Assembly (NCBI RefSeq): GCF_003097535.1
Contig: NZ_CP029187.1
Location: forward strand, 620,001 to 684,000
Direction of reading: 5' to 3'
Origin: Flavobacterium pallidum
GTDB lineage: Bacteria; Bacteroidota; Bacteroidia; Flavobacteriales; Flavobacteriaceae
DNA: 64,000 nucleotides
The stretch's first letter is position 1. Every line of letters begins with the position of its first letter. Of the stretch, positions 34,771 through 42,977 are shown piece after piece. The notes beneath the pieces are model-generated. The model saw only the letters and a list, made by a program, of their open reading frames with translations, was not told the origin of the DNA and did no database searches. A program made the translations under genes and the position numbers.

Positions 34771-36060
34771 TTATTCCAGCGTCACTTTCACCTGCCGTAT
34801 CCGTTTCTTGTCCACCGATTCGATCGTAAACAAATAACTTCCGCAATGGATTTTCTGTCCTTTCTTCGGGAAATTCCCTAAAATTTCCAATATCAATCCC
34901 GCCAAAGTCTCCGCTTCGCCTTTTCGCTCTTCAAAAATTTCCTCATCAACGTCCACGATGCGGTAAAAATCCTTCAGGTAGATCTTGCCCTCAAAAAGGA
35001 AATTCTTTTCGTCGATCTGCGAATAGTTGATATTCTCATCATCAAATTCATCGCTGATATCGCCCACGATTTCCTCAATAATATCTTCTAAAGACACCAG
35101 TCCTGAAGTGCCGCCATATTCATCCACCACAATGGCCAAATGGCTTTTCATGCTTTGAAAATCCTTCAGCAGGTTGTCGAGCTTCTTATTTTCGGGCACG
35201 AAAAAAGGTTTTCTCAGCAACGCCGTCCAGTCAAAATCCTTCGCGTCAATATGCGGAATGATGTCTTTCACGAACAAAACGCCTTCTATCTGGTCAATAT
35301 TGTCGCGATACACCGGAATCCGCGAAAAGCCTTTTTCTGTAATCTTCGAAAGCACTTCTGAAAATGACGCTTCAATTTCCAAAGCAAAAATATCAATTCT
35401 CGGGCTCATTACCTGCTTTGTGTCCGTATTTCCGAAAGAAACGATGCCTTCAAGGATTTTCTGCTCTTCTGTTGAAGTTTCTTCAGATGAAGTCAATTCC
35501 AGGGCCTGTGACAATTGGTCTACCGAAAAATTAGATTTCTGCTTGCCTAATTTTTCCTGCAAATATATGGTCACCGAACGCATCGGCAAACTGATCGGCG
35601 ACAGCAATTTATCCAAAACAAATACCGGGCGCGCAATCCACAACGCAAATTTCACATTGTTACGGTTCGCATACACTTTAGGCAACACTTCACCGAAAAG
35701 CAAAATCAGGAACGTCACGAAAACCACATCCACGACAAATTTCAGCGCTTTCGACGCAATGGCATCAAACAAACTGTGTCCGATATATGAAAACAAAATG
35801 ACTACCCCGATATTGATGAAATTATTCGCGACAACCAATGTCGCAAGCAATTTCTTCGGTTTTTCCAGAAGCTTTGCAATCAGCCGTGCCCTGTCGGGAT
35901 TTTTGGCTGACGCATCATCAAGATCATTTTGTGACAGTGAGAAAAAAGCGACTTCAGCGCCGGAAACTATTGCCGTGCAGAATAGCAGGACGAAAATTCC
36001 TGCGAAACCCAATAAAAGATTGGTGTCAAAATGTGCTAAACCGGGGGGTTCGGGGTCCAA
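34771..36060 (-). CDS. gldE: Gliding motility-associated protein GldE (CNNM/CorC-type)
   Basis: The 429-residue protein has an N-terminal DUF21/CNNM domain with about four membrane helices (residues ~15-165), a pair of CBS domains (~200-330, with MSPRIDIFALE and VVDEYGGTSGLVSLED motifs) and a C-terminal CorC_HlyC domain. This is the architecture of hemolysin-like CNNM ion transporters. Its place next to gldD, ssb and mutY identifies it as GldE, a protein that partially overlaps GldD in function in flavobacteria. Its stop lies 138 bases before gldD. Confidence 0.93.
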   Translation of the reverse strand: MDPEPPGLAHFDTNLLLGFAGIFVLLFCTAIVSGAEVAFFSLSQNDLDDASAKNPDRARLIAKLLEKPKKLLATLVVANNFINIGVVILFSYIGHSLFDAIASKALKFVVDVVFVTFLILLFGEVLPKVYANRNNVKFALWIARPVFVLDKLLSPISLPMRSVTIYLQEKLGKQKSNFSVDQLSQALELTSSEETSTEEQKILEGIVSFGNTDTKQVMSPRIDIFALEIEASFSEVLSKITEKGFSRIPVYRDNIDQIEGVLFVKDIIPHIDAKDFDWTALLRKPFFVPENKKLDNLLKDFQSMKSHLAIVVDEYGGTSGLVSLEDIIEEIVGDISDEFDDENINYSQIDEKNFLFEGKIYLKDFYRIVDVDEEIFEERKGEAETLAGLILEILGNFPKKGQKIHCGSYLFTIESVDKKRIRQVKVTLE

Positions 36061-36083
36061 ATTCAGGTCAGTTGGTTAAACAA

Positions 36084-36512
36084 TCAAAACGGCAGATCAT
36101 TCTCGGGTGCCGCCTGCTGCTCATAACCTGAACTGCGGGATTCTCCCGGATGGTTGCGGTTTACTTCAGATTCTTTTTTGGTGCTCAGGAACGTAAAATC
36201 GACGGCCTGGATTTCGGTGGTGTATTTTGTCGAACCGTCTTCGGCCTGCCACTGGCGTGATTTGATCCTGCCTTCAATATATATCTTATCGCCTTTTGAA
36301 AGGTATTTTTCGCATAATTCGGCGGCCTTGTTGCGCACCACGATATTGTGCCACTCGGTCGAGGTTACTTTCTCGCCGGTCTCCTTATTGATATAGGTTT
36401 CGTTGGTCGCAAGCGGAAACCTGCCGATGCAGGAATCTGCCTTGAAGTAATGCATTTTCACTTCGTCACCAAGATGGCCGATCAGCATTACTTTATTTAA
36501 GGTCGAGTTCAT
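36084..36512 (-). CDS. ssb: Single-stranded DNA-binding protein
   Basis: Ssb coats single-stranded DNA and recruits replication and repair proteins. The 142-residue protein has a full OB fold in residues 1-107 (NKVMLIGHLGDEV...TEWHNIVVRNKAAELCEKYLSKGDKIYIEGRIKSRQW) and a short linker ending in the tip NDLPF. It is 36 bases after mutY and 23 bases before gldE on the same strand, the conserved flavobacterial mutY-ssb-gldE-gldD order. Confidence 0.96.
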   Translation of the reverse strand: MNSTLNKVMLIGHLGDEVKMHYFKADSCIGRFPLATNETYINKETGEKVTSTEWHNIVVRNKAAELCEKYLSKGDKIYIEGRIKSRQWQAEDGSTKYTTEIQAVDFTFLSTKKESEVNRNHPGESRSSGYEQQAAPENDLPF

Positions 36513-36548
36513 CTGGTTGGTATTTAAATCAAATATAACATTTTTAAC

Positions 36549-37592
36549 TTACTCCGAAAAATCATTATCTATAAAGTTGTAAATGACGATTGGAAACGGG
36601 AAGGTTTTCAAAGTGTCATAATCGATGCCGTTTTGCAGTAAGTCGTTTACTTTAACTTTCCAGAATTTAATGTGAAGGTGCTGGTGCGTGAGTTTATGGA
36701 TGATGGTTTTCGAATTCATTTCGGAAATAGAAACAACATTATTCCCGAATGGATTTTCAGAAAGTACTTTCGCAGCAATGAATTCCATATTTTCTTCCGT
36801 TTCCGTTTCAATGACCGGAAATTCATACAAGCCGTGCCAGATTCCTTTTCCGGACCTTCTTATAACGACGGTATTCCTGAGATCATCTTCTGCTACAAGA
36901 TAATGGAAGAAGCGGTTTTTGGCTTTTGCTTTTTTAGATTTTACCGGAAGCAGGTTCACTTTCCCTTTTTGCAAAGCGGCGCAGCTTTGGTTCATCACAC
37001 AAACGGAGCAATCCGGATTTTTCGGGACACATTGCAGGGCACCGAATTCCATGATGGCCTGGTTGAACATCGCCGGGCTTTCTTTCGGCATGAGTTCCGA
37101 TGCCAGTTTTTGGAACGACTTTTTAGCATCTGCGGAAGCGATATCGGTATCAATATCGAAATAACGCGCCAAAACCCGGAACACATTCCCGTCGACAACC
37201 GGAACCGCCTCATTATAGGAAAACGAGGCGATGGCGGCGGCGGTGTACTCCCCGACCCCTTTGAGTTGGAGCAAATCGATGTAATTTTCCGGAAACCTGC
37301 CGTTCATTTCAAAAGCGACAATTTGTGCCGTTTTGTGCAGGTTTCGGGCGCGGGAATAATATCCGAGGCCTTGCCAGAGCTTCAAAACCTGTTCCTCGGA
37401 GGCGTTAGCAAGGTCAAAAACCGTCGGAAAAGCTTCGGTAAATGCATAAAAATACGGCATTCCCTGTGCGACGCGCGTTTGCTGCAGCATGATTTCAGAC
37501 AGCCAGATGTGGTAGGGATTTTGCGTATTTCTCCACGGCAAATCACGTTTATGCTGTAAATACCATTGGATTAATAACTTAGAAAAAACCAT
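36549..37592 (-). CDS. mutY: A/G-specific adenine glycosylase
   Basis: MutY removes adenine mispaired with 8-oxoguanine. Start ATG 37592 (MVFSKLLIQWYLQHKRDLPW) gives 347 residues; the longer open frame runs through the mutY/HU divergent promoters. Catalytic residues are in place: E33 (WLSEIMLQQTR) and D134 (VVDGNV), with the helix-hairpin-helix LKGVGEYTAAAI before it. The [4Fe-4S] cysteines are C188, C195, C198 and C204. The C-terminal ~120 residues form the Nudix-like 8-oxoG recognition domain. A -7 box (TATTTTTG, 37617-37610) precedes it; it heads the ssb-gldE-gldD operon. Confidence 0.96.
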   Translation of the reverse strand: MVFSKLLIQWYLQHKRDLPWRNTQNPYHIWLSEIMLQQTRVAQGMPYFYAFTEAFPTVFDLANASEEQVLKLWQGLGYYSRARNLHKTAQIVAFEMNGRFPENYIDLLQLKGVGEYTAAAIASFSYNEAVPVVDGNVFRVLARYFDIDTDIASADAKKSFQKLASELMPKESPAMFNQAIMEFGALQCVPKNPDCSVCVMNQSCAALQKGKVNLLPVKSKKAKAKNRFFHYLVAEDDLRNTVVIRRSGKGIWHGLYEFPVIETETEENMEFIAAKVLSENPFGNNVVSISEMNSKTIIHKLTHQHLHIKFWKVKVNDLLQNGIDYDTLKTFPFPIVIYNFIDNDFSE

Positions 37593-37650
37593 AATTAAAA
37601 TTTCGTGAGCAAAAATAAAGTTTATGTAATTAAATTTTAATCTTTTATCG

Positions 37651-37682
37651 TTGATTAATTGTTTTTTAAATTCGTATATTTG
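37651..37682 (+). promoter_or_regulatory. Promoter of the HU gene
   Basis: TTG (37651-37653) and TATATTTG (37675-37682) are 21 bases apart; the ATG follows after about 40 bases with an A-rich leader. Confidence 0.7.
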
Positions 37683-37722
37683 CAACCTCAAAAAATATTA
37701 CACATTCTAAATAAGAAAGAAA

Positions 37723-38013
37723 ATGACGAAAGCAGATATCGTAGCGAAGATTTCAGAAAAATTGGGCCTTGAAAAAGGAGACGTTCAGGCCACTGTTGAA
37801 ACATTCATGGAAGAGGTAAAGAATTCACTTGAAACTGGAGACAACGTTTACCTTAGAGGTTTCGGAAGTTTTATCATCAAGACAAGAGCTGAGAAAACAG
37901 GAAGAAACATTTCCAAAAACACTACAATTAAAATCCCTGCACACAATATTCCTGCTTTCAAACCTGCAAAAGTGTTTGTAGAAGGAGTAAAAACCAACAA
38001 CGAAGCAAAATAA
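37723..38013 (+). CDS. HU family DNA-binding protein
   Basis: HU-type proteins bend and compact DNA as dimers. The 96-residue protein shows the full fold: N-terminal helices (TKADIVAKISEKLGLEKGDV), the GFGSF turn near residue 46 and the DNA-binding arm with the family pattern RNISKNTTIKIPAHNIPAFKPAK. It has its own promoter and is followed 27 bases later by a tiny basic-protein gene without an intervening terminator, so the two are probably cotranscribed. Confidence 0.95.
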   Translation: MTKADIVAKISEKLGLEKGDVQATVETFMEEVKNSLETGDNVYLRGFGSFIIKTRAEKTGRNISKNTTIKIPAHNIPAFKPAKVFVEGVKTNNEAK

Positions 38014-38040
38014 TTTTATTAATCACCAAAACGTCACATT

Positions 38041-38133
38041 ATGCCAAGTGGTAAAAAGAGAAAAAGACATAAGGTAGCTACGCACAAAAGAAAGAAAAGA
38101 GCGAGAGCTAACCGCCACAAAAAGAAAAAGTAG
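38041..38133 (+). CDS. 30-residue highly basic protein, probably ribosome- or nucleic-acid-associated
   Basis: An ATG at 38041 opens a 30-codon frame ending in TAG at 38131-38133. The product starts MPSGKKRKRHKVATHKRKK and ends NRHKKKK; more than half of its residues are Lys, Arg or His and none is acidic. Its size and composition resemble tiny ribosomal proteins such as actinobacterial bS22 and the conserved end of mitochondrial mS38, and I believe similar short proteins are conserved in Bacteroidota, but this is from memory. It follows HU by 27 bases and its stop codon lies inside a terminator stem. It is below the usual gene-finder size limit. Confidence 0.75.
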   Translation: MPSGKKRKRHKVATHKRKKRARANRHKKKK

Positions 38134-38152
38134 TTTTAAACTACTTTTTTCT
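38126..38152 (+). terminator. Terminator after HU and the basic small protein
   Basis: AAAAAGTAGTTT and AAACTACTTTTT form a near-perfect hairpin followed by T. The stop codon of the small gene is in the 5' arm. Confidence 0.85.
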
Positions 38153-38265
38153 TTTTAAACGTTCATTGAAATCGGGGAATTTAGAAAATCGGCCAAAGAG
38201 GAAAGTCAAAAGACTATCCGGATTGCGCCATAAAGACCTCATCGAAAACATTTGTTCAATCATTT

Positions 38266-38336
38266 GGGCTCAAGGCTCAAGGTTCAAGGCACAGGTTTTT
38301 CCTGCACCCTGCACCCTGTGCCCTGCAACTCAAAAC
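38266..38336. repeat. CAAGG / GCACAGG / CACCCTG word repeat upstream of rng
   Basis: Tandem GGCTCAAG and CAAGGCTCAAGG words lead into GGCACAGG, then CCTGCACCCTGCACCCTGTG; GGCACAGG and CCTGTGCC are inverted and can pair. It ends 14 bases before the rng start. Similar words lie at 17222-17290. Confidence 0.65.
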
Positions 38337-38349
38337 AAAAATTTACAAG

Positions 38350-39894
38350 GTGAATAAAGAACTCATCATAAGATCCAGTTCTGACGCCGTGGATTTTGCC
38401 TTATTGAAAGATGGAAAACTGATTGAATTGCATAAAGAGGAAGAGAAGAGCGACTTCCAGGTGGGCGATATTTTCTTAGCGAAGATACGCAAGCCTGTCG
38501 CGGGACTGAATGCTGCTTTTGTAAACGTAGGCTTTGAAAAAGACGCGTTTTTACATTATCACGATTTAGGCCCCAATTTAACTTCCCAATTGAAATTCAT
38601 CAAATTAATCACAACAGGTAAACTGAAGGATTTCACATTAAAGGGCTTCCAGTTCGAAAAAGAAATCAACAAGGATGGTGTCATCACGGAAGTGCTCACC
38701 GCCAATCAGTCCATCCTGGTACAGGTCGTCAAAGAACCTATATCTACCAAAGGGCCAAGGATCAGCTCAGAGCTGTCCCTTGCAGGCAGGTTTATTGTTC
38801 TCGTTCCTTTTTCTGACAGAGTTTCGATATCACAGAAGATCGAATCCAAAGAAGAGAAAGATCGTCTTAAACGACTCGTACAATCCATCAGACCAAAAGG
38901 TTTCGGTATCATTGTGAGAACCGTAGCCGAAGGCCAGAAAGTCGCGGAGCTGGAAAAAGACTTAGAAACATTGCTCGGCAGATGGTCGGGAATGTGTAAA
39001 AAATTACCAACTGCTCATCATCCGTCGAAAGTCTTGGGAGAACTCAACAGGGCTTCCTCAATACTCAGGGACGTTTTCAATGATTCCTTCAGCGGAATCC
39101 ATATCGATGACGAAGAGTTGTTTTATCAAACGAAGGATTATGTGCAGGAAATTGCCCCTTCAAAACAAGCAATTGTAAAGCATTATCAGTCTCGTGACAC
39201 GCCTATTTTTGAAAAATACAATATAGAGCGGCAGATCAAGACCTCATTCGGCAAGACGGTATCGATGGCCAAAGGGGCTTACCTCATCATCGAGCATACG
39301 GAAGCGCTGCACGTGATCGACGTCAACAGCGGAAACCGTTCGAACAAAGCCTCCAATCAGGAAGACACAGCCATGGAGGTGAACATGATCGCTGCCGCAG
39401 AAATCGCAAGGCAATTGCGCCTGCGCGATATGGGCGGCATTATCGTCATCGATTTTATCGACATGTCGAATCCCGAAAACCGCAAAATCCTTTTCGATAC
39501 GCTTCGGGATGAGATGAGCGATGATAAAGCCAAACACAAAATTTTACCGCCAAGCAAATTTGGCCTGGTACAGATTACAAGACAACGGGTAAGGCCGGAA
39601 GTCAATATCAAGACAAGGGAAGAAGACCCGAATAACGAATCCGGTGAAATCGAAGCCCCAATCCTGATTATCGACAAGATAGCCTCAGATCTCGACAGAA
39701 TATTAAAAAGCCATAAGAAAGTGGTATTGAATACTCATCCGTTTGTGGCTGCGTATTTGTCTAAAGGATTCCCATCAATGCGTTCAAGATGGTTTTTTGA
39801 GCACAAGAAATGGGTGAAAATTATCCCGCGCGACGCTTATACGTATTTGGAATACCATTTCTTTGACCATTCCGGAAAAGAAATACGCGAATAA
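38350..39894 (+). CDS. rng: Ribonuclease E/G family protein
   Basis: RNase G/E is an endonuclease for rRNA maturation and mRNA decay. The 514-residue protein begins at GTG 38350 (MNKELIIRSSSDAVDFALL). It has the S1-like domain near residues 35-125 (VGDIFLAKIRKPVAGLNAAFVNVG), the DNase I-like catalytic domain with the metal-binding Asp residues in VIDVNSG and VIDFIDM, and a C-terminal small domain. The length is that of RNase G, without the long RNase E scaffold. It is separated from the HU transcript by a terminator and a word repeat. Confidence 0.94.
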   Translation: MNKELIIRSSSDAVDFALLKDGKLIELHKEEEKSDFQVGDIFLAKIRKPVAGLNAAFVNVGFEKDAFLHYHDLGPNLTSQLKFIKLITTGKLKDFTLKGFQFEKEINKDGVITEVLTANQSILVQVVKEPISTKGPRISSELSLAGRFIVLVPFSDRVSISQKIESKEEKDRLKRLVQSIRPKGFGIIVRTVAEGQKVAELEKDLETLLGRWSGMCKKLPTAHHPSKVLGELNRASSILRDVFNDSFSGIHIDDEELFYQTKDYVQEIAPSKQAIVKHYQSRDTPIFEKYNIERQIKTSFGKTVSMAKGAYLIIEHTEALHVIDVNSGNRSNKASNQEDTAMEVNMIAAAEIARQLRLRDMGGIIVIDFIDMSNPENRKILFDTLRDEMSDDKAKHKILPPSKFGLVQITRQRVRPEVNIKTREEDPNNESGEIEAPILIIDKIASDLDRILKSHKKVVLNTHPFVAAYLSKGFPSMRSRWFFEHKKWVKIIPRDAYTYLEYHFFDHSGKEIRE

Positions 39895-39897
39895 AAA

Positions 39898-39930
39898 AGA
39901 AACCGCCCTCATTTTGAGTGGCGGTTTTTT
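39898..39930. terminator. Bidirectional terminator between rng and the T9SS gene
   Basis: AAACCGCC-CTCA pairs with TGAGTGGCGGTTT and has A/T runs on both sides; it starts right after the rng stop, and convergent transcription arrives from the other side. Confidence 0.85.
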
Positions 39931-39941
39931 TATGATTTATA

Positions 39942-40024
39942 TTTTCAGGAGCTGGTCCGGCTGTCCGCTATATCTTTTGTTTTTTAAAGAAAAAAACAAA
40001 AGGATGCCGCTCCCATCCGGGCTA
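39942..40024 (-). repeat. Dispersed variable-stem hairpin element, copy E
   Basis: In minus orientation: TAGCCCGGATGGGAGCGGCA, perfect 12-bp stem CTTTTGTTTTTT / AAAAAACAAAAG with loop TCTTT, then GATATAGCGGACAGCCGGAC...CTCCTGAAAA. It begins 12 bases after the stop of the T9SS gene at 40037. Confidence 0.9.
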
Positions 40025-40036
40025 TGCGTACCGTAT

Positions 40037-42733
40037 TTATTTCACGATCAGCTTCCTTACGGCGGTTTTATCACCTGAAACGACTTTCACGATATATACC
40101 CCGGGCTGTACTTTGGAAATGTCCAGTCGGCCTTCATTTCCGCTAAATCCTGATTCCATGATTTTCTTGCCCTGCATATCAATAAGGCTGGCAACAGTTT
40201 CGCCGCTTTGAGTATTTTCCAGATACAGTTTTACTGCCCCTGATGCCGGATTCGGGTGTACTGTAAATCCGGTTTCGAATGAGGTCACACCCAAAGGCTC
40301 CACCAATTCGGTCATGGCGGTATTCGTCGTAATCGGCGCATTAAAATCGAAGAAAATATCCGCAGTTGCAGCAATCACATCACCCACCTGCAGGGTCGCT
40401 TTTGGTTTCACACGGTACATGATGAAACCGTTGCTTTCCGGTTCATTCACCGAGCTTGGCGGCAGGTTTATGCCTTTAAATCGGAAAACCACTTCATTGC
40501 CAATACGATCTGTTGTAAAATCATCGCTCGCAGTAATCGGGCGGAAAGTATTCCAGTCAAGTTTCTCATCAAGTGTGGTAGCAATCCTGATGTTCACGGC
40601 ATTTCCGGTACCGGTATTCTGGCAGCGTATGGTGTAAATCAAATCATCATCAACCTGGTCCTGAACAATTTCAGGGCCCTGCTGCACGGCAATGTCATTC
40701 GGATCGAAAGAATTTACTACAACCTGATTCAATGCCACTGAATTATCCGATGGGTTTACATCCGTATTCACGGTGGTTATGGTCGCTGTAAAATGCAATA
40801 AATCGCCTGAGTTCACAGTAGGAGGTGTTTTTACTGTAAAATACAGGTAAACCTGCTTTGCCTGCAGGGGTTGTAAACCTGCGACATTGTAATGGATTGT
40901 ATTGCCCGCTATGCTCGCACCGGCAGGAAACGCCGCAACGAAATCAAGTTTGGTATCATCAAAAGTGAACACCGCTTCGCCACTCACCGGCAGCGTCCCG
41001 GGATTGTAAATATTCACGCCATAGTTTGCCGCAAAGCCGGGCACGGCATTATTGTATGCGAAGAAATAAATCTGCGCATCGGTGACCGGAGCAGGTACTG
41101 CAAGGCAAAAATCTGCTGAAAGCGTGTTGTTGTCTTCTTCAAAATTAAATATATACCCGCCGTTATCCTGTGTCGGCGATGTCACATAACCTGATTGCGG
41201 GAGGCTAGGCCCATAAAGTGACACATAACCTGATCCTTCTTCTACATTGTTAAACGTATATTGCCCCTGCGCATTGGTGTAAGTATAATAAATGGTATTG
41301 CCAAAAGTGCGTTGCACCGCTATTCCTGCTGCAGGTTCATCGTCAGCGGTACAGCCATTGTTGTCCGCATCGATCCGGATGGTCCCCGAAATCGAGTTAT
41401 TGTTTACCGGGCATTCTTCCGGAATAAGCTGTACGGGAAAAGTCACCTGGCAGTCTTGCGGATTATTAAAATCCGGAATATTGACTCTTGTGTAAACCGT
41501 TACCTGTTGGGTCAGCGTGTAGAGCAGGTTTCCATTTTGTGACATAAAATCATTGGTATCCGCGATGGCATCATCCTCTGTAGCATAAAACTTAACGATG
41601 GACTGGGTTTGGCCTGCAATCTGTGTGGCAAGCCCTGTCAGGTCGATGACGGTAGTGCCGGTAGGATTGACACAAACTGTCATTTGCGGAACAGGATTAA
41701 TCAGCGACTCAGCATCGATGATTTCCCGTACATGTTCTATAAATATACCGCAGCCATTGCTTACCTTACAGGTGTAAACACCAGGCATCGTAGCAGTAAA
41801 TGTATTTTGGTTGGCTCCTTCAATAGCTACACCGTCCTTACTCCATTCGAAGGTAAGTGTGCCCGACGAAGTAGTTTCCATAAACAATTCTATCGGATTA
41901 GACGGGCAGGTTACAATCGTAGTTTCTTCCGGATACATCTGGGTCGTGAAAGCATCAGTGATATAAATTACAAAATTCTCCTCGTTGTCACAGCTTCCGG
42001 CATTGGGAAGGTAAACATATACCTGCTGGGTAGATGTGATGGCGGTTCCCGCAGGCAATATTGTGCCGCTCCCCTGAGGTCCGGTCCAGTATTGGGCGCC
42101 CGGTGTCATTAGAGCCGGCAAGGTATACGAACCACACTGTGTAATGTCCGAAAATTCACCCAGCGAAGGCGTTACCGCCATCATCGTGCTGCCCGAAATT
42201 ACTGAAAAACAATTCCCGCTGCTGACCTCGCAATGATATTCCCCTGCGTCATTCAACGTGACCGGGAACACATTCAATCCGTTAGTAGTTGCACCGCTAA
42301 TCGCGACATTATCATGAAACCATTGATAGGTCAGGTTATTCCCTTCGGCATAGATGAATGGCTGGAAAAAAGACCCTTCACAGGCCTGCGCTGCCTGCAC
42401 GGGTTGTGTCGTAATTACAGGAACGCTATTCACTGTAACCTGTGCCGATGTGGTGAACACATTATCCGAACCACTGCTGATCTTGCAGTAATAAAAACCG
42501 TTGTCTGTGGATGATGCACCGGAAACCGAAAAAACTGGTGCATTGGCATTCGGAATTTCGACAAAATTGTGGAACCAGGCGTACATCAGGTCAGTGCCAT
42601 CCGCACTTACGGAGAGGGTGAGTTCGTCATTGGCGCAAATAGTCGTGCTTTGTGGCCCAACCACGTTGTAAATTTGTGCCTTTGCTGAAAATGCAAATGC
42701 CAGGCACACGATGAAGAGTACTGTTTTTTTCAT
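40037..42733 (-). CDS. T9SS-sorted secreted protein with Ig-like and SdrD-B-like domains (tandem paralogue 1)
   Basis: Start ATG 42733 (MKKTVLFIVCLAFAFSAKAQ) gives 898 residues with a signal peptide. Several Ig-like repeats of the type ANDELTLSVSADGTDLMYAWFHN make up the first half. Near residues 430-530 an SdrD-B/Cna-like unit with a calcium-loop pattern (DADNNGCTADDE) and the TNAQGQYTF signature follows. A ~200-residue module with NSFDPNDIAVQQGPE and DIFFDFNAPI follows, as in many flavobacterial T9SS proteins, and the last ~75 residues are a T9SS type A sorting domain ending RKLIVK. It is homologous over the second half to the gene at 42978-45851. Probably adhesive; no enzyme motif. Confidence 0.9.
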   Translation of the reverse strand: MKKTVLFIVCLAFAFSAKAQIYNVVGPQSTTICANDELTLSVSADGTDLMYAWFHNFVEIPNANAPVFSVSGASSTDNGFYYCKISSGSDNVFTTSAQVTVNSVPVITTQPVQAAQACEGSFFQPFIYAEGNNLTYQWFHDNVAISGATTNGLNVFPVTLNDAGEYHCEVSSGNCFSVISGSTMMAVTPSLGEFSDITQCGSYTLPALMTPGAQYWTGPQGSGTILPAGTAITSTQQVYVYLPNAGSCDNEENFVIYITDAFTTQMYPEETTIVTCPSNPIELFMETTSSGTLTFEWSKDGVAIEGANQNTFTATMPGVYTCKVSNGCGIFIEHVREIIDAESLINPVPQMTVCVNPTGTTVIDLTGLATQIAGQTQSIVKFYATEDDAIADTNDFMSQNGNLLYTLTQQVTVYTRVNIPDFNNPQDCQVTFPVQLIPEECPVNNNSISGTIRIDADNNGCTADDEPAAGIAVQRTFGNTIYYTYTNAQGQYTFNNVEEGSGYVSLYGPSLPQSGYVTSPTQDNGGYIFNFEEDNNTLSADFCLAVPAPVTDAQIYFFAYNNAVPGFAANYGVNIYNPGTLPVSGEAVFTFDDTKLDFVAAFPAGASIAGNTIHYNVAGLQPLQAKQVYLYFTVKTPPTVNSGDLLHFTATITTVNTDVNPSDNSVALNQVVVNSFDPNDIAVQQGPEIVQDQVDDDLIYTIRCQNTGTGNAVNIRIATTLDEKLDWNTFRPITASDDFTTDRIGNEVVFRFKGINLPPSSVNEPESNGFIMYRVKPKATLQVGDVIAATADIFFDFNAPITTNTAMTELVEPLGVTSFETGFTVHPNPASGAVKLYLENTQSGETVASLIDMQGKKIMESGFSGNEGRLDISKVQPGVYIVKVVSGDKTAVRKLIVK

Positions 42734-42757
42734 ATGCAGTTGATTTAGATTTACTTC

Positions 42758-42765
42758 CAAAACTA
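42758..42765 (-). promoter_or_regulatory. Predicted -7 box of the T9SS gene at 40037-42733
   Basis: TAGTTTTG on the minus strand lies 24 bases upstream of the ATG; no clear TTG beyond it. Confidence 0.45.
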
Positions 42766-42842
42766 CTAAATTTATAAGCACTCAGGAAGTTATGGCGAAA
42801 TTTTCCGGATGTTGCAGATGCTTTTTTATTACTTTTATAATG

Positions 42843-42875
42843 AAAAAAACCGCACTGAGTCATCAGGACGGTTCT
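42843..42875 (-). terminator. Terminator after the T9SS gene at 42978
   Basis: On the minus strand AACCG pairs with CGGTT across a 16-base loop, followed by seven T. It separates the two tandem paralogues. Confidence 0.6.
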
Positions 42876-42885
42876 TTGCTTAAAA

Positions 42886-42910
42886 AAATCTAAAATCTAA
42901 AATTTAAAAT
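42886..42910. repeat. ATCTAAAATCTAAAATTTAAAAT word repeat
   Basis: Three tandem variants of ATCTAAA lie between the two T9SS paralogues. Confidence 0.6.
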
Positions 42911-42977
42911 GGGCATCAGGATGACAGGCTAAATTACGGAGGTCCAGTCCTGTCATTCCCTTTGCCTAAGTTTGCCC

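Noticed and set aside
33997-34881. 294-residue plus-strand frame opposite gldD
   Set aside because: It lies opposite gldD and the gldE end, is very rich in Arg/His/Ile, shows no domain or signal and is a shadow of the real minus-strand genes.
35174-36079. 301-residue plus-strand frame opposite gldE
   Set aside because: Ser/Phe-rich composition typical of an antisense frame; gldE on the other strand has complete CNNM, CBS and CorC domains.
36672-37559. 295-residue plus-strand frame opposite mutY
   Set aside because: MutY has every catalytic and Fe-S residue; the opposite frame has no recognisable feature.
15940-40024. CRISPR array or insertion-sequence explanation for the repeated element
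   Set aside because: The copies are kilobases apart, in both orientations, without spacers, transposase or clear target duplications.
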